Assembly: GCF_008033115.1 (NCBI RefSeq)
Contig: NZ_CP041203.1
Span: 1,178,001 to 1,242,000, forward strand
Source: Cellulomonas sp. Y8
Lineage (GTDB): Bacteria; Actinomycetota; Actinomycetes; Actinomycetales; Cellulomonadaceae
DNA length: 64,000 nt
Direction: 5' to 3'
Under the pieces are notes generated by a model. The model saw nothing but the letters and a program-made list of their open reading frames with translations. It was not told the DNA's origin and made no database searches. Below are positions 9,586 to 25,441 of this stretch, piece by piece (the first letter of the stretch is position 1; every line of letters begins with the position of its first letter). Position numbers and translations under genes: made by a program.

Positions 9586-11211
9586 TCAGAGGCGGAAGCG
9601 GGTGACCGTCGTCGTGAGGGTGCCCGCCAGCTGCGACAGGTGCTCGGCCTGGGCGCGGGTGGCCTCGCCGCTGCCGGAGGTGACGGCCGCCTGGGCCTCG
9701 ACGTCGTCGATGCCCGCGGCGATCTGGGTGGCGCCCGTGGCGGTCTGCGCGATGCTGCGGCTGATCTCGGTCGTCGTGGCGTTCTGCTCCTCGACGGCGC
9801 TGGCGATCGTGGCCTGGTAGTCGTTGATCCGCGCGATGACCTCCGCGATGCCCGCGATGGCGCCCGCGGCCTCGGTGCTGTCCTCCTGGATGGCGCGGAC
9901 GCGGGTCGCGATGTCCTCGGTGGCGCGCGCGGTCTCCTGGGCCAGCTCCTTGACCTCGGACGCGACGACCGCGAACCCCTTGCCGGCCTCCCCCGCCCGG
10001 GCGGCCTCGATGGTGGCGTTGAGGGCGAGGAGGTTGGTCTGCTCGGCGATCGTGGTGATCACCTTGACGACGTTGCCGATCTCGGCGGACGACTCCCCGA
10101 GCTTGCCGACGGTCGCGTTCGTCTGCTCGGCGGACGCCACGGCCTGGTTCGCCACCCGAGCGGCCTCCTGCGCGGACTGCGAGATCTCCCGGATCGCCGC
10201 GCCCATCTGCTCGGCGCCGGTGGCGACGGTCAGGACGTTCGCCGAGACGTCCTTCGCCGCGACGCCGAGGGCGCGGGTCTGGTCGGTGGTGGCCTCGGAG
10301 GTGCCGGCGATCTCGTGCGCCCGGTCGAGCAGCGCGGCGGAGCCCCGGTCGAGGGCGGCCGAGCTCTCGGCGAGCGTGTGCACGGTCTGGCGGAGGCTGA
10401 CCGCGGCACGGGCGGCGGCGCGGCCCATCTGCCCGATCTCGTCGGCGCCGTCCGGCACAGGGCGCTCGGCCAGGTCGCCCTCGGCCAGCGCCTCGAGGAC
10501 GTCCCGGACCTGGGCGACCCGGCGGGCCGTGCTGCGGCCGACGAGCAGCGCGACGACGACGGCGCCCGCCACGCCGGCGAGCAGCAGCACGATCACGAGC
10601 ACCCGGGACTCCGCGGCCTGGGTGTGCGCGGCGGTCGACGCCTCGGTGGTCAGCGTGACCTCGTAGTCGCCGAGGGCGTCGGCCGTCTCGGCGAGCGACG
10701 CCTCGGCCGCGTTGAACGTCGCCACGAGCTCGTCGACGGTCGGCGAGGTGTACCCGGCCGGTGCCGGCTGCCCGAGCACCTCGGTGTTGAACAGGTCGAG
10801 GTACCCGGTCCACGCGGCCTCGAACGCGTCGACGTTCTCCTGCCACGCCGGGTCGGCGTCCGGGAGGGCCGTGTACCGCGCCAGGGCCTCGGTGACGCCG
10901 TCCTCCGCGGCGAGCGTCTGCTGGAGCGCCTCGTCCGAGCCGAGGGTCTCCCCCGGCGTGGTGTACCGGATGGTGCCCTTGTAGGTGGCCGCGAGGTTCT
11001 GCTGGATACCGACGAGCGCGTCGAGTCGCTGCACGTTCTCCGCCTGGATCCGCTGCACCTGGTCGTCGAGCGACCCGAGGCGGGCGACCGCGAGCAGGCC
11101 GGTCGCGAGGGCGACGACGGCCATGATCGCCACGGACAGCAGGATCTTCGCGGCGATGCCGCCGGCGCCGCGACGGACGGCGGACGGGCGGGACGACGGG
11201 CGGGCGCTCAC
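9586..11211 (-). CDS. Methyl-accepting chemotaxis protein
   Basis: 541 residues. The order is a short cytoplasmic N-terminus, TM1 (about residues 18-42, [20 protein letters not shown]), an extracellular four-helix-type sensor of about 155 residues, TM2 (about 200-222), a HAMP domain, and the MA signalling domain. The hairpin tip [20 protein letters not shown] is fully conserved. A GTG start at 11211 with AGGAG 9 nt upstream was chosen; a GTG at 11241 with GGAAGG is an alternative. It should feed a CheA/CheW pathway, but no che or flagellar gene is in this window. The ligand is not predictable. Confidence 0.95.
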   Translation of the reverse strand: MSARPSSRPSAVRRGAGGIAAKILLSVAIMAVVALATGLLAVARLGSLDDQVQRIQAENVQRLDALVGIQQNLAATYKGTIRYTTPGETLGSDEALQQTLAAEDGVTEALARYTALPDADPAWQENVDAFEAAWTGYLDLFNTEVLGQPAPAGYTSPTVDELVATFNAAEASLAETADALGDYEVTLTTEASTAAHTQAAESRVLVIVLLLAGVAGAVVVALLVGRSTARRVAQVRDVLEALAEGDLAERPVPDGADEIGQMGRAAARAAVSLRQTVHTLAESSAALDRGSAALLDRAHEIAGTSEATTDQTRALGVAAKDVSANVLTVATGAEQMGAAIREISQSAQEAARVANQAVASAEQTNATVGKLGESSAEIGNVVKVITTIAEQTNLLALNATIEAARAGEAGKGFAVVASEVKELAQETARATEDIATRVRAIQEDSTEAAGAIAGIAEVIARINDYQATIASAVEEQNATTTEISRSIAQTATGATQIAAGIDDVEAQAAVTSGSGEATRAQAEHLSQLAGTLTTTVTRFRL

Positions 11212-11334
11212 GGGACGGTGCTCCTCAGGAGTTGGCTGCACGGGGCAGCCTTCCCATCGTCGCGATCCCGACCGTGCTGACGGTTTCTCGCCGACTGGTT
11301 GAAGCGTCACCCATCCGGGGTCCGGGCACGCAGA

Positions 11335-11364
11335 AGGGCCCGGGTGCCGAAGCACCCGGGCCCT
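11335..11364 (-). terminator. Intrinsic terminator after tuf
   Basis: A perfect 13-bp stem (AGGGCCCGGGTGC with its complement) encloses a CGAA tetraloop, 34 nt downstream of the tuf stop. It ends the str operon and separates it from the chemoreceptor gene. Confidence 0.85.
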
Positions 11365-11397
11365 CCCGGTCGAGCGGTGTCCCCCGGAGGGGTCAGA

Positions 11398-12588
<1,191 letters not shown>

Positions 12589-12630
12589 TGGGTCCTCCTC
12601 AGGACTCTGGTGTAGAGATTGCCGAACGAT

Positions 12631-12654
12631 GCGGGGGGCACTGCGGCCCCCCGC
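12631..12654 (-). other. Hairpin in the fusA-tuf spacer
   Basis: A 9-bp perfect G/C stem (GCGGGGGGC and complement) with a 6-nt loop, in the 122-nt spacer. It lacks a T-run and is followed by a purine-rich tuf ribosome-binding site. It may set the relative level of fusA and tuf mRNA by processing or partial termination; this is inference. Confidence 0.6.
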
Positions 12655-12710
12655 GGACGTGCGGTCCTACGGGTCGGTTTGGGTGGTCGTTCTTGGTTCG
12701 ACCTGTGGGA

Positions 12711-14828
12711 CTACTCGCCCCGGGTCTTCTTGATGATCTCGTCGGCAACATTCCGAGGAACCTCGGCGTAGCTGTCGAACTGCATCGAGTACACCGCACG
12801 ACCCTGGGTCTTGGACCGCAGGTCGCCGACGTAGCCGAACATCTCGGAGAGCGGCACCTGGGCGCGGATCACCTTCACGCCCGTCGCGTCCTCCATGGAC
12901 TGGATCATGCCGCGACGCGAGTTGATGTCGCCGATGACGTCGCCCATGTAGTCCTCGGGCGTCCGCACCTCGACGGCCATGACCGGCTCGAGGAGGACCG
13001 GGTCCGCCTTGCGGACGGCCTCCTTGAGGATCATCGAGCCGGCGATCTTGAACGCCATCTCGGACGAGTCGACGTCGTGCGCCGCACCGTCGAGCAGCGT
13101 GGCCTTGATGCCGACCAGCGGGAAGCCGGCCAGCACGCCGAGCTGCATGGCGCTCTGGATGCCCTGGTCGACCGACGGGATGTACTCGCGCGGGACGCGA
13201 CCACCGGTGACCGCGTTCTCGAACGCGTACAGCTCGCCGTCCTCGGACTCCAGCGGCTCGAAGGTCATCTGGACCTTCGCGAACTGGCCCGAGCCACCCG
13301 TCTGCTTCTTGTGGGTGTAGTCGATCTTCTCCACCTTGCGGCGGATCGTCTCGCGGTACGCCACCTGCGGCTTGCCGACGTTGGCCTCGACCTTGAACTC
13401 GCGACGCATGCGGTCGACGAGGATGTCGAGGTGGAGCTCGCCCATGCCGCCGATGACGGTCTGGCCGGTCTCCTCGTCCAGGCGGACGCGGAAGGTCGGG
13501 TCCTCCTCGGCGAGCTTCTGGATCGCCGTGGAGAGCTTCTCCTGGTCGGCCTTCGTCTTGGGCTCGATGGCCACGTCGATGACCGGCTCGGGGAAGGTCA
13601 TCGACTCGAGGATGACCTGCGCGTTCGAGTCCGACAGGGTGTCACCGGTGGTGACGTCCTTCAGGCCGATGAACGCGTAGATGTGGCCAGCCGTGGCCTC
13701 GTCGACCGGGTTCTCCTTGTTGGCGTGCATCTGGAAGATCTTCCCGATGCGCTCCTTCTTGCCCTTGGTCGAGTTCATGACCTGGGCGCCCTGCACGACC
13801 TTCCCCGAGTACACCCGGATGAAGGTGAGCTTGCCGAAGAACGGGTGCGCCGCGATCTTGAACGCCAGGGCCGAGAACGGCTCGGTGGCGTCCGGGTGGC
13901 GCTCGATGACGAGCTCCGGGTCCTTGACGTCGTGGCCCTGGATGGCCGGGACGTCGAGGGGCGACGGGAGGTAGTCGACGACGGCGTCGAGCATGGGCTG
14001 GACGCCCTTGTTCTTGAACGCCGAGCCGCACAGGACCGGGTACGCGTCGCCGGCGATGGTGAGCTTGCGGATGCCGGCCTTGATCTCGGCGACCGTGAGC
14101 TCCTCACCGCCCAGGAACTTCTCGAGCAGCTCGTCGTCGGTCTCGGCGACGGCCTCGAGCAGCTCGGCGCGGAACTGGTCCGCCCGCTCCTGGAGGTCGG
14201 CCGGGATCTCCTCGATCTCGTACTTCGCGCCCATCTCGGTCTCGCCGCGCCACACGAGCGCGCGCATCTCGACCAGGTCGACGACGCCGATGAAGTCGTT
14301 CTCGGAGCCGATCGGCAGCTGGAGCACCAGCGGCTTGGCCTTGAGGCGGTTCACGATGGTGTCGACCGTGAAGTAGAAGTCCGCGCCCAGCTTGTCCATC
14401 TTGTTGACGAAGCAGATGCGGGGGACCTCGTACTTGTCGGCCTGGCGCCACACGGTCTCCGACTGGGGCTCCACGCCCTCCTTGCCGTCGAACACCGCGA
14501 CCGCGCCGTCGAGCACGCGCAGCGAGCGCTCCACCTCGACGGTGAAGTCCACGTGACCGGGCGTGTCGATGACGTTGATCTGCGTCTCGTTCGACTTGCC
14601 CTTGTTCCAGAAGGCGGTCACAGCAGCGGACGTGATCGTGATGCCACGCTCCTGCTCCTGCTCCATCCAGTCCGTGGTCGACGCCCCGTCGTGGGTCTCG
14701 CCGATCTTGTAGTTGACGCCCGTGTAGTACAGGATCCGCTCGGTCGTCGTGGTCTTGCCGGCATCGATGTGCGCCATGATGCCGATGTTCCGGACCTTGT
14801 GCAGGTCCGTGAGCACGTCCAGTGCCAC
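12711..14828 (-). CDS. fusA: Elongation factor G
   Basis: 705 residues. EF-G is the translocation GTPase. G1 [10 protein letters not shown]3 DTPGHVDF and G4 [10 protein letters not shown] are present, as are domain IV ([15 protein letters not shown]) and domain V. The full length matches the canonical EF-G1. It lies 42 nt after rpsG and 122 nt before tuf. Confidence 0.99.
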   Translation of the reverse strand: MALDVLTDLHKVRNIGIMAHIDAGKTTTTERILYYTGVNYKIGETHDGASTTDWMEQEQERGITITSAAVTAFWNKGKSNETQINVIDTPGHVDFTVEVERSLRVLDGAVAVFDGKEGVEPQSETVWRQADKYEVPRICFVNKMDKLGADFYFTVDTIVNRLKAKPLVLQLPIGSENDFIGVVDLVEMRALVWRGETEMGAKYEIEEIPADLQERADQFRAELLEAVAETDDELLEKFLGGEELTVAEIKAGIRKLTIAGDAYPVLCGSAFKNKGVQPMLDAVVDYLPSPLDVPAIQGHDVKDPELVIERHPDATEPFSALAFKIAAHPFFGKLTFIRVYSGKVVQGAQVMNSTKGKKERIGKIFQMHANKENPVDEATAGHIYAFIGLKDVTTGDTLSDSNAQVILESMTFPEPVIDVAIEPKTKADQEKLSTAIQKLAEEDPTFRVRLDEETGQTVIGGMGELHLDILVDRMRREFKVEANVGKPQVAYRETIRRKVEKIDYTHKKQTGGSGQFAKVQMTFEPLESEDGELYAFENAVTGGRVPREYIPSVDQGIQSAMQLGVLAGFPLVGIKATLLDGAAHDVDSSEMAFKIAGSMILKEAVRKADPVLLEPVMAVEVRTPEDYMGDVIGDINSRRGMIQSMEDATGVKVIRAQVPLSEMFGYVGDLRSKTQGRAVYSMQFDSYAEVPRNVADEIIKKTRGE

Positions 14829-14870
14829 AGGTTCAGCCCCTCGGTAGTGGGGTCCGCGCTACAGCTGGGA

Positions 14871-15341
14871 TTACCAGCGGTAGTGGGCGAACGCCTTGTT
14901 GGACTCGGCCATCTTGTGCATGTCCTCGCGGCGCTTGACCGCGGCGCCCAGGCCGTTGCTGGCGTCGAGGATCTCGTTCATGAGGCGCTCGGTCATGGTC
15001 TTCTCGCGGCGGGCCCGCGAGTAGTCCGTGAGCCAGCGCAGCGCGAGGGTGGTCTGGCGGACGGGGCGGACCTCGACCGGGACCTGGTAGGTGGCGCCAC
15101 CGACGCGGCGGGAGCGGACCTCGAGCGACGGGCGGACGTTGTCCAGCGCGCGCTTCAGCACGACGACCGGGTCGCCCTGGGTCTTCTCGCGGACGCCCTC
15201 GAGCGCGCCGTAGACGATGGCCTCGGCGACGGACTTCTTGCCGTCGAGGAGGACCTTGTTGATGAGCTGCGTGACGACCGGCGAGCCGTAGACCGGGTCG
15301 ACGATCAGCGGCCGGCGGGGGGCGGGACCCTTACGAGGCAT
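14871..15341 (-). CDS. rpsG: 30S ribosomal protein S7
   Basis: 156 residues. S7 nucleates the 30S head and binds 16S r[23 protein letters not shown] and the [20 protein letters not shown] segment are typical. It starts 4 nt after the rpsL stop, so expression is coupled. Confidence 0.98.
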   Translation of the reverse strand: MPRKGPAPRRPLIVDPVYGSPVVTQLINKVLLDGKKSVAEAIVYGALEGVREKTQGDPVVVLKRALDNVRPSLEVRSRRVGGATYQVPVEVRPVRQTTLALRWLTDYSRARREKTMTERLMNEILDASNGLGAAVKRREDMHKMAESNKAFAHYRW

Positions 15342-15345
15342 CGGT

Positions 15346-15714
15346 TCAGCCCTTCTTCGCGCCGTAGCGGCTGCGCGCCTGCTTACGGTTCTTCACGCCC
15401 TGGGTGTCCAGAGCACCACGGATGATCTTGTAGCGCACACCGGGGAGGTCCTTCACACGACCGCCGCGCACGAGCACGATCGAGTGCTCCTGCAGGTTGT
15501 GGCCCTCACCGGGGATGTACGCGGTGACCTCGATGCCCGAGGAGAGCTTGACGCGCGCGACCTTCCGCAGAGCCGAGTTCGGCTTCTTGGGGGTGGTCGT
15601 GTAGACGCGGGTGCACACACCGCGCCGCTGCGGGCTGCCCTTGAGGGCAGGCGTCTTCGACTTGTTCGTCTTCGCCTGCCGGCCCTTGCGGACCAGCTGC
15701 TGGATCGTAGGCAC
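15346..15714 (-). CDS. rpsL: 30S ribosomal protein S12
   Basis: 122 residues. S12 is the decoding-centre protein. It starts with GTG ([20 protein letters not shown] follows); the open frame continues 21 codons upstream but lacks homology. The streptomycin-related loop [13 protein letters not shown] and the [11 protein letters not shown] loop have wild-type residues. It is the first gene of the str operon, with a promoter about 270 nt upstream. Confidence 0.98.
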   Translation of the reverse strand: MPTIQQLVRKGRQAKTNKSKTPALKGSPQRRGVCTRVYTTTPKKPNSALRKVARVKLSSGIEVTAYIPGEGHNLQEHSIVLVRGGRVKDLPGVRYKIIRGALDTQGVKNRKQARSRYGAKKG

Positions 15715-15986
15715 TACGTCTCCGTCTTGTTGATGAGTCTGGTCTGACCGGCACCCGTCACCCTGGACGGCCGGCAATGGTCCGGATCGTCCCCCGTCGC
15801 GCGACTACCCCGAGAGGTCTTGCGTCCCGCTCCGGCCCCCGCACCCGGGCGTGTCGACCCCGTCCTGCTCCGCACACCGGGTCCCGGGAGGGGGACGCAG
15901 GTGCGGTGGGGGGCGATCCACCCGGCGACGCACGTGGTGACCACGTGAGCGCGCGCGAGAGCCCGACGGCGCGGGCACGGTGTCCC

Positions 15987-16015
15987 ACGTTACTCGGCCG
16001 TCACCCCAGGGTCAA
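15987..16015 (-). promoter_or_regulatory. Sigma-A-type promoter of the str operon
   Basis: On the minus strand, TTGACC (16010-16015), a 17-bp spacer, then TAACGT (15987-15992). The predicted [16 protein letters not shown] near 15980, leaving a leader of about 265 nt before rpsL. The rest of the 442-nt rpoC-rpsL gap holds the rpoC terminator and no further gene. Confidence 0.8.
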
Positions 16016-16099
16016 AGCACCTGGTGACGGTCGGCTGGTGGGACGTCGATCACAACACGAGGTCGGGCCCGGATGTTCCCGGACCCTCCCCCGCACGCC

Positions 16100-16138
16100 C
16101 GAGGGGGCCCGCCGCGACCAGCGCGGCGGACCCCCTCG
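16100..16138 (-). terminator. Intrinsic terminator after rpoC
   Basis: A 17-bp stem with one mismatch (CGAGGGGGCCCGCCGCG against its complement) and a 5-nt loop, 19 nt downstream of the rpoC stop. The str promoter lies beyond it, so the rpoBC and str units are transcribed separately. Confidence 0.85.
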
Positions 16139-16156
16139 GACCGGTGAGGCTCGAGA

Positions 16157-20026
<3,870 letters not shown>

Positions 20027-20109
20027 GGGGTCCTACTTCCTTCGCATGCCGGTGCGCGCGGGGCGCCTCGTTCCGGCGGAATGGAGATGCTGCAAGGGGT
20101 GCGGGCGGC

Positions 20110-20137
20110 CCGCCGGCCCCGGTGAGGGGGCCGGCGG
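20110..20137 (-). other. Hairpin in the rpoB-rpoC spacer
   Basis: An 11-bp perfect stem (CCGCCGGCCCC and complement) around a 6-nt loop, 11 nt after the rpoB stop. There is no T-run on either side. It could be a processing or attenuation site that adjusts rpoC relative to rpoB; this is inferred only. Confidence 0.55.
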
Positions 20138-20147
20138 ACGCTCGGCG

Positions 20148-23654
<3,507 letters not shown>

Positions 23655-23801
23655 GAGGGGTCCTTCCCAGCAGATCGAGTTCCCTGCGACGGGCCCGGCG
23701 GTTCGCGACCCCCCGGCCACAGGCCCTGCGGGCATCGCGTACTACGATGCCGTCGGGCGCGGGTTATACGGGGTCGCGGGCACAGGCCAGCGCAAAGCGC
23801 T

Positions 23802-23830
23802 AGCGTAGTACAGACGTGGCGCCATGTCCA
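23802..23830 (-). promoter_or_regulatory. Sigma-A-type promoter of rpoBC
   Basis: On the minus strand, TGGACA (23825-23830), a 17-bp spacer, and TACGCT (23802-23807), an almost consensus housekeeping promoter. Transcription would start near 23795. A second possible -10 (TATAAC, 23763-23768) lacks a -35 at proper distance. Together with the rplL terminator this makes rpoBC a unit separate from rplJL. Confidence 0.75.
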
Positions 23831-23964
23831 CCCGCCGTGGTATGGGGCGTGCGCCACACCTGGTCGCGGGCCTGGCCGTCCGTGCCGGAGCACGCCGTCG
23901 TGCCTCCGGGCGTGTGCAACGCCCGCTCCCCCGCGGGCATTCCGCGGCGCGTCGAGGGGGTACG

Positions 23965-24001
23965 CGACGCGTCGAGCGAGTACCCGCGGACTGCTCGCTG
24001 G
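23965..24001. repeat. Dispersed CGACGCGTCGAGCGAG element, copy 1
   Basis: CGACGCGTCGAGCGAG (23965-23980), then TACCCGCGGACTG, then CTCGCTGGGCG, a decayed complement of the first arm. It lies in the 506-nt rpoB-rplL spacer between the rplL terminator and the rpoB promoter. A closer-to-perfect copy is found at 45084-45128. The remainder of the spacer, 23831-23964, shows no gene. Confidence 0.65.
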
Positions 24002-24073
24002 GCGTGTCCCTCACTCGCTCGCGCTGCCGGGGGTCGGCCGGGCGGCCGGGCGCGCCGCCCACCCCCGGGCACG

Positions 24074-24111
24074 ACGCAGGCCCGCACCCCCGAGGGGGTG
24101 CGGGCCTGCGT
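24074..24111 (-). terminator. Intrinsic terminator after rplL
   Basis: A perfect 17-bp stem (ACGCAGGCCCGCACCCC and complement) with a CGAG loop, 50 nt after the rplL stop. It is the strongest hairpin in the rplL-rpoB spacer. Confidence 0.9.
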
Positions 24112-24160
24112 GCGAGGCGACCCGGGTGTCAGCGCGCGAGCGCGCCGCACCCGGAGCGGG

Positions 24161-24553
24161 TCACTTGAGGGTGACGGTGGCGCCGGCGCCCTCGAGGGCG
24201 GCCTTGGCCTTGTCCGCGGTCTCCTTGTTGACGTTCTCCAGGACCGGCTTCGGGGCGCCGTCGACGAGGTCCTTGGCCTCCTTCAGACCGAGCGAGGTGA
24301 GGCCGCGCACCTCCTTGATGACCTGGATCTTCTTGTCGCCGGCGGCCTCGAGGATGACGTCGAACTCGTCCTTCTCCTCCTCGGCGGCGGCCTCGGCACC
24401 GGCACCGCCGGCGGCGGGGGCGACGGCCACGGCGGCCGGGGCCGCGGCGGTGACCTCGAAGACGTCCTCGAACGCCTTCACGAACTCGGAGAGCTCGATG
24501 AGGGTGAGGCCCTTGAACTGCTCGATGAGCTCGTCGGTGGTGAGCTTCGCCAT
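24161..24553 (-). CDS. rplL: 50S ribosomal protein L7/L12
   Basis: 130 residues. L7/L12 is the flexible stalk protein that recruits translation GTPases. The N-terminal dimerisation helices ([20 protein letters not shown]), an Ala/Pro/Gly hinge at about residues 35-60, and the C-terminal domain with [20 protein letters not shown] are clear. It follows rplJ by 81 nt. Confidence 0.98.
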   Translation of the reverse strand: MAKLTTDELIEQFKGLTLIELSEFVKAFEDVFEVTAAAPAAVAVAPAAGGAGAEAAAEEEKDEFDVILEAAGDKKIQVIKEVRGLTSLGLKEAKDLVDGAPKPVLENVNKETADKAKAALEGAGATVTLK

Positions 24554-24634
24554 GATGGCGGTTCCTTCCGTTCGGTCCTCGCCGGTCAGGTCGACCGGGC
24601 GGGGCAGTGTGGGGAGCGCGTGAGCCGGGACGGC

Positions 24635-25165
24635 TCAGGCAGCGGTGTCGGCGGTCTCCTGCTGGACGCGCAGCGCCTCGACGGTGCGCACGGCCTTCGA
24701 GGCGGGCGCGGTGAAGAGGTAAGCCGTCTGGAACAGCTTGGCCTTCATCGCACCGGCCGCCTTGGCCAGCAGGACCTCGCGGGACTCGAGGTCCGCGAGC
24801 TTGGTGACGTCCGCAGCGGTCAGGGCGCGCCCGTCGAGGACACCACCCTTGATGACCAGTGCGGGGTTCGCCTTGGCGAAGTCACGCAGACCCTTGGCGG
24901 CCTCGACCGGGTCACCGGTCACGAAGGCGATGGCGGACGGGCCCTTGAGCTCGTCGGCGATCCCCTCGATGCCGGCTTCCTTGGCCGCGATCGCGGTCAG
25001 CGTGTTCTTCACCACGGCGTAGTTCGCGTTGCCGCTCAGCGACCGTCGCAGCTGCTTGAGCTGCGCGACGGTGAGCCCGCGGTACTCGGTCAGCACGGCC
25101 GCGTTCGAGTCACGGAACTGCTCCGTGAGCTCGGCGACTGCGGCTGCCTTGTCCGGCCTCGCCAT
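24635..25165 (-). CDS. rplJ: 50S ribosomal protein L10
   Basis: 176 residues. L10 anchors the L7/L12 stalk. The start [20 protein letters not shown] with AAGGA upstream was chosen; the frame is open 58 codons further, through the leader hairpin, without homology. [16 protein letters not shown] and [12 protein letters not shown] are conserved. rplK and rplA are not next to it, unlike many bacteria. Regulation by the L10/L12 complex through the leader at 25222-25395 is likely. Confidence 0.97.
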   Translation of the reverse strand: MARPDKAAAVAELTEQFRDSNAAVLTEYRGLTVAQLKQLRRSLSGNANYAVVKNTLTAIAAKEAGIEGIADELKGPSAIAFVTGDPVEAAKGLRDFAKANPALVIKGGVLDGRALTAADVTKLADLESREVLLAKAAGAMKAKLFQTAYLFTAPASKAVRTVEALRVQQETADTAA

Positions 25166-25221
25166 GGCAATCCTTCCGATGGTGGTGCCGCCGGGCGTCG
25201 TCCTCGGCCCCGGCACGGAAA

Positions 25222-25247
25222 GAGCCCCGGCGCAGGCGCCGGGGCTC
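25222..25247 (-). terminator. Attenuator hairpin in the rplJ leader
   Basis: A 12-bp perfect stem (GAGCCCCGGCGC and complement) with a 2-nt minimal loop, followed on the minus strand by CTTTCC, lying 57 nt before the rplJ ATG. Its place between the L10-leader-like sequence and the gene suggests regulated termination of rplJL. Confidence 0.75.
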
Positions 25248-25269
25248 GCAGTCGAGGCGCTCGCGCGCC

Positions 25270-25395
25270 CCACCATCGAACTTCGATCACCTGCGCGGGC
25301 CTCCGCGTGAGCGGGACTTCGGGCGGCTCTCGGGCGCACCCCGCGGAGGCGGGACGAGCACGGGAGCCGACGACCTGCGGTCTTGGGCAGCGACC
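25270..25395 (-). ncRNA. L10 leader-like regulatory RNA
   Basis: The predicted transcript begins near 25389 and its first bases include CCCAAGACCGCAGGTCGTCG, close to the conserved 5' element (AAGACCGC-GGT) of actinobacterial L10 leaders. A G/C-rich set of pairable segments follows and then the attenuator hairpin. In known cases the L10(L12)4 complex binds this structure and represses the operon. The fold was not computed. Confidence 0.6.
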
Positions 25396-25424
25396 AGAGT
25401 ACGGCACGCGACGCCGTGGCCCAA
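25396..25424 (-). promoter_or_regulatory. Sigma-A-type promoter of rplJL
   Basis: On the minus strand, TTGGGC (25419-25424), a 17-bp spacer and TACTCT (25396-25401). The start point falls exactly before the L10-leader motif. The -35 box is only 18 nt after the stop of the upstream dehydrogenase gene. Confidence 0.75.
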
Positions 25425-25441
25425 ATCCGCTGGCCGGCCGC

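Noticed and set aside
11212..11334. A flagellar sigma-28-type promoter before the chemoreceptor
   Set aside because: TTCAACC and GTCGGGAT-like fragments occur but the spacing does not fit the usual box-to-box distance.
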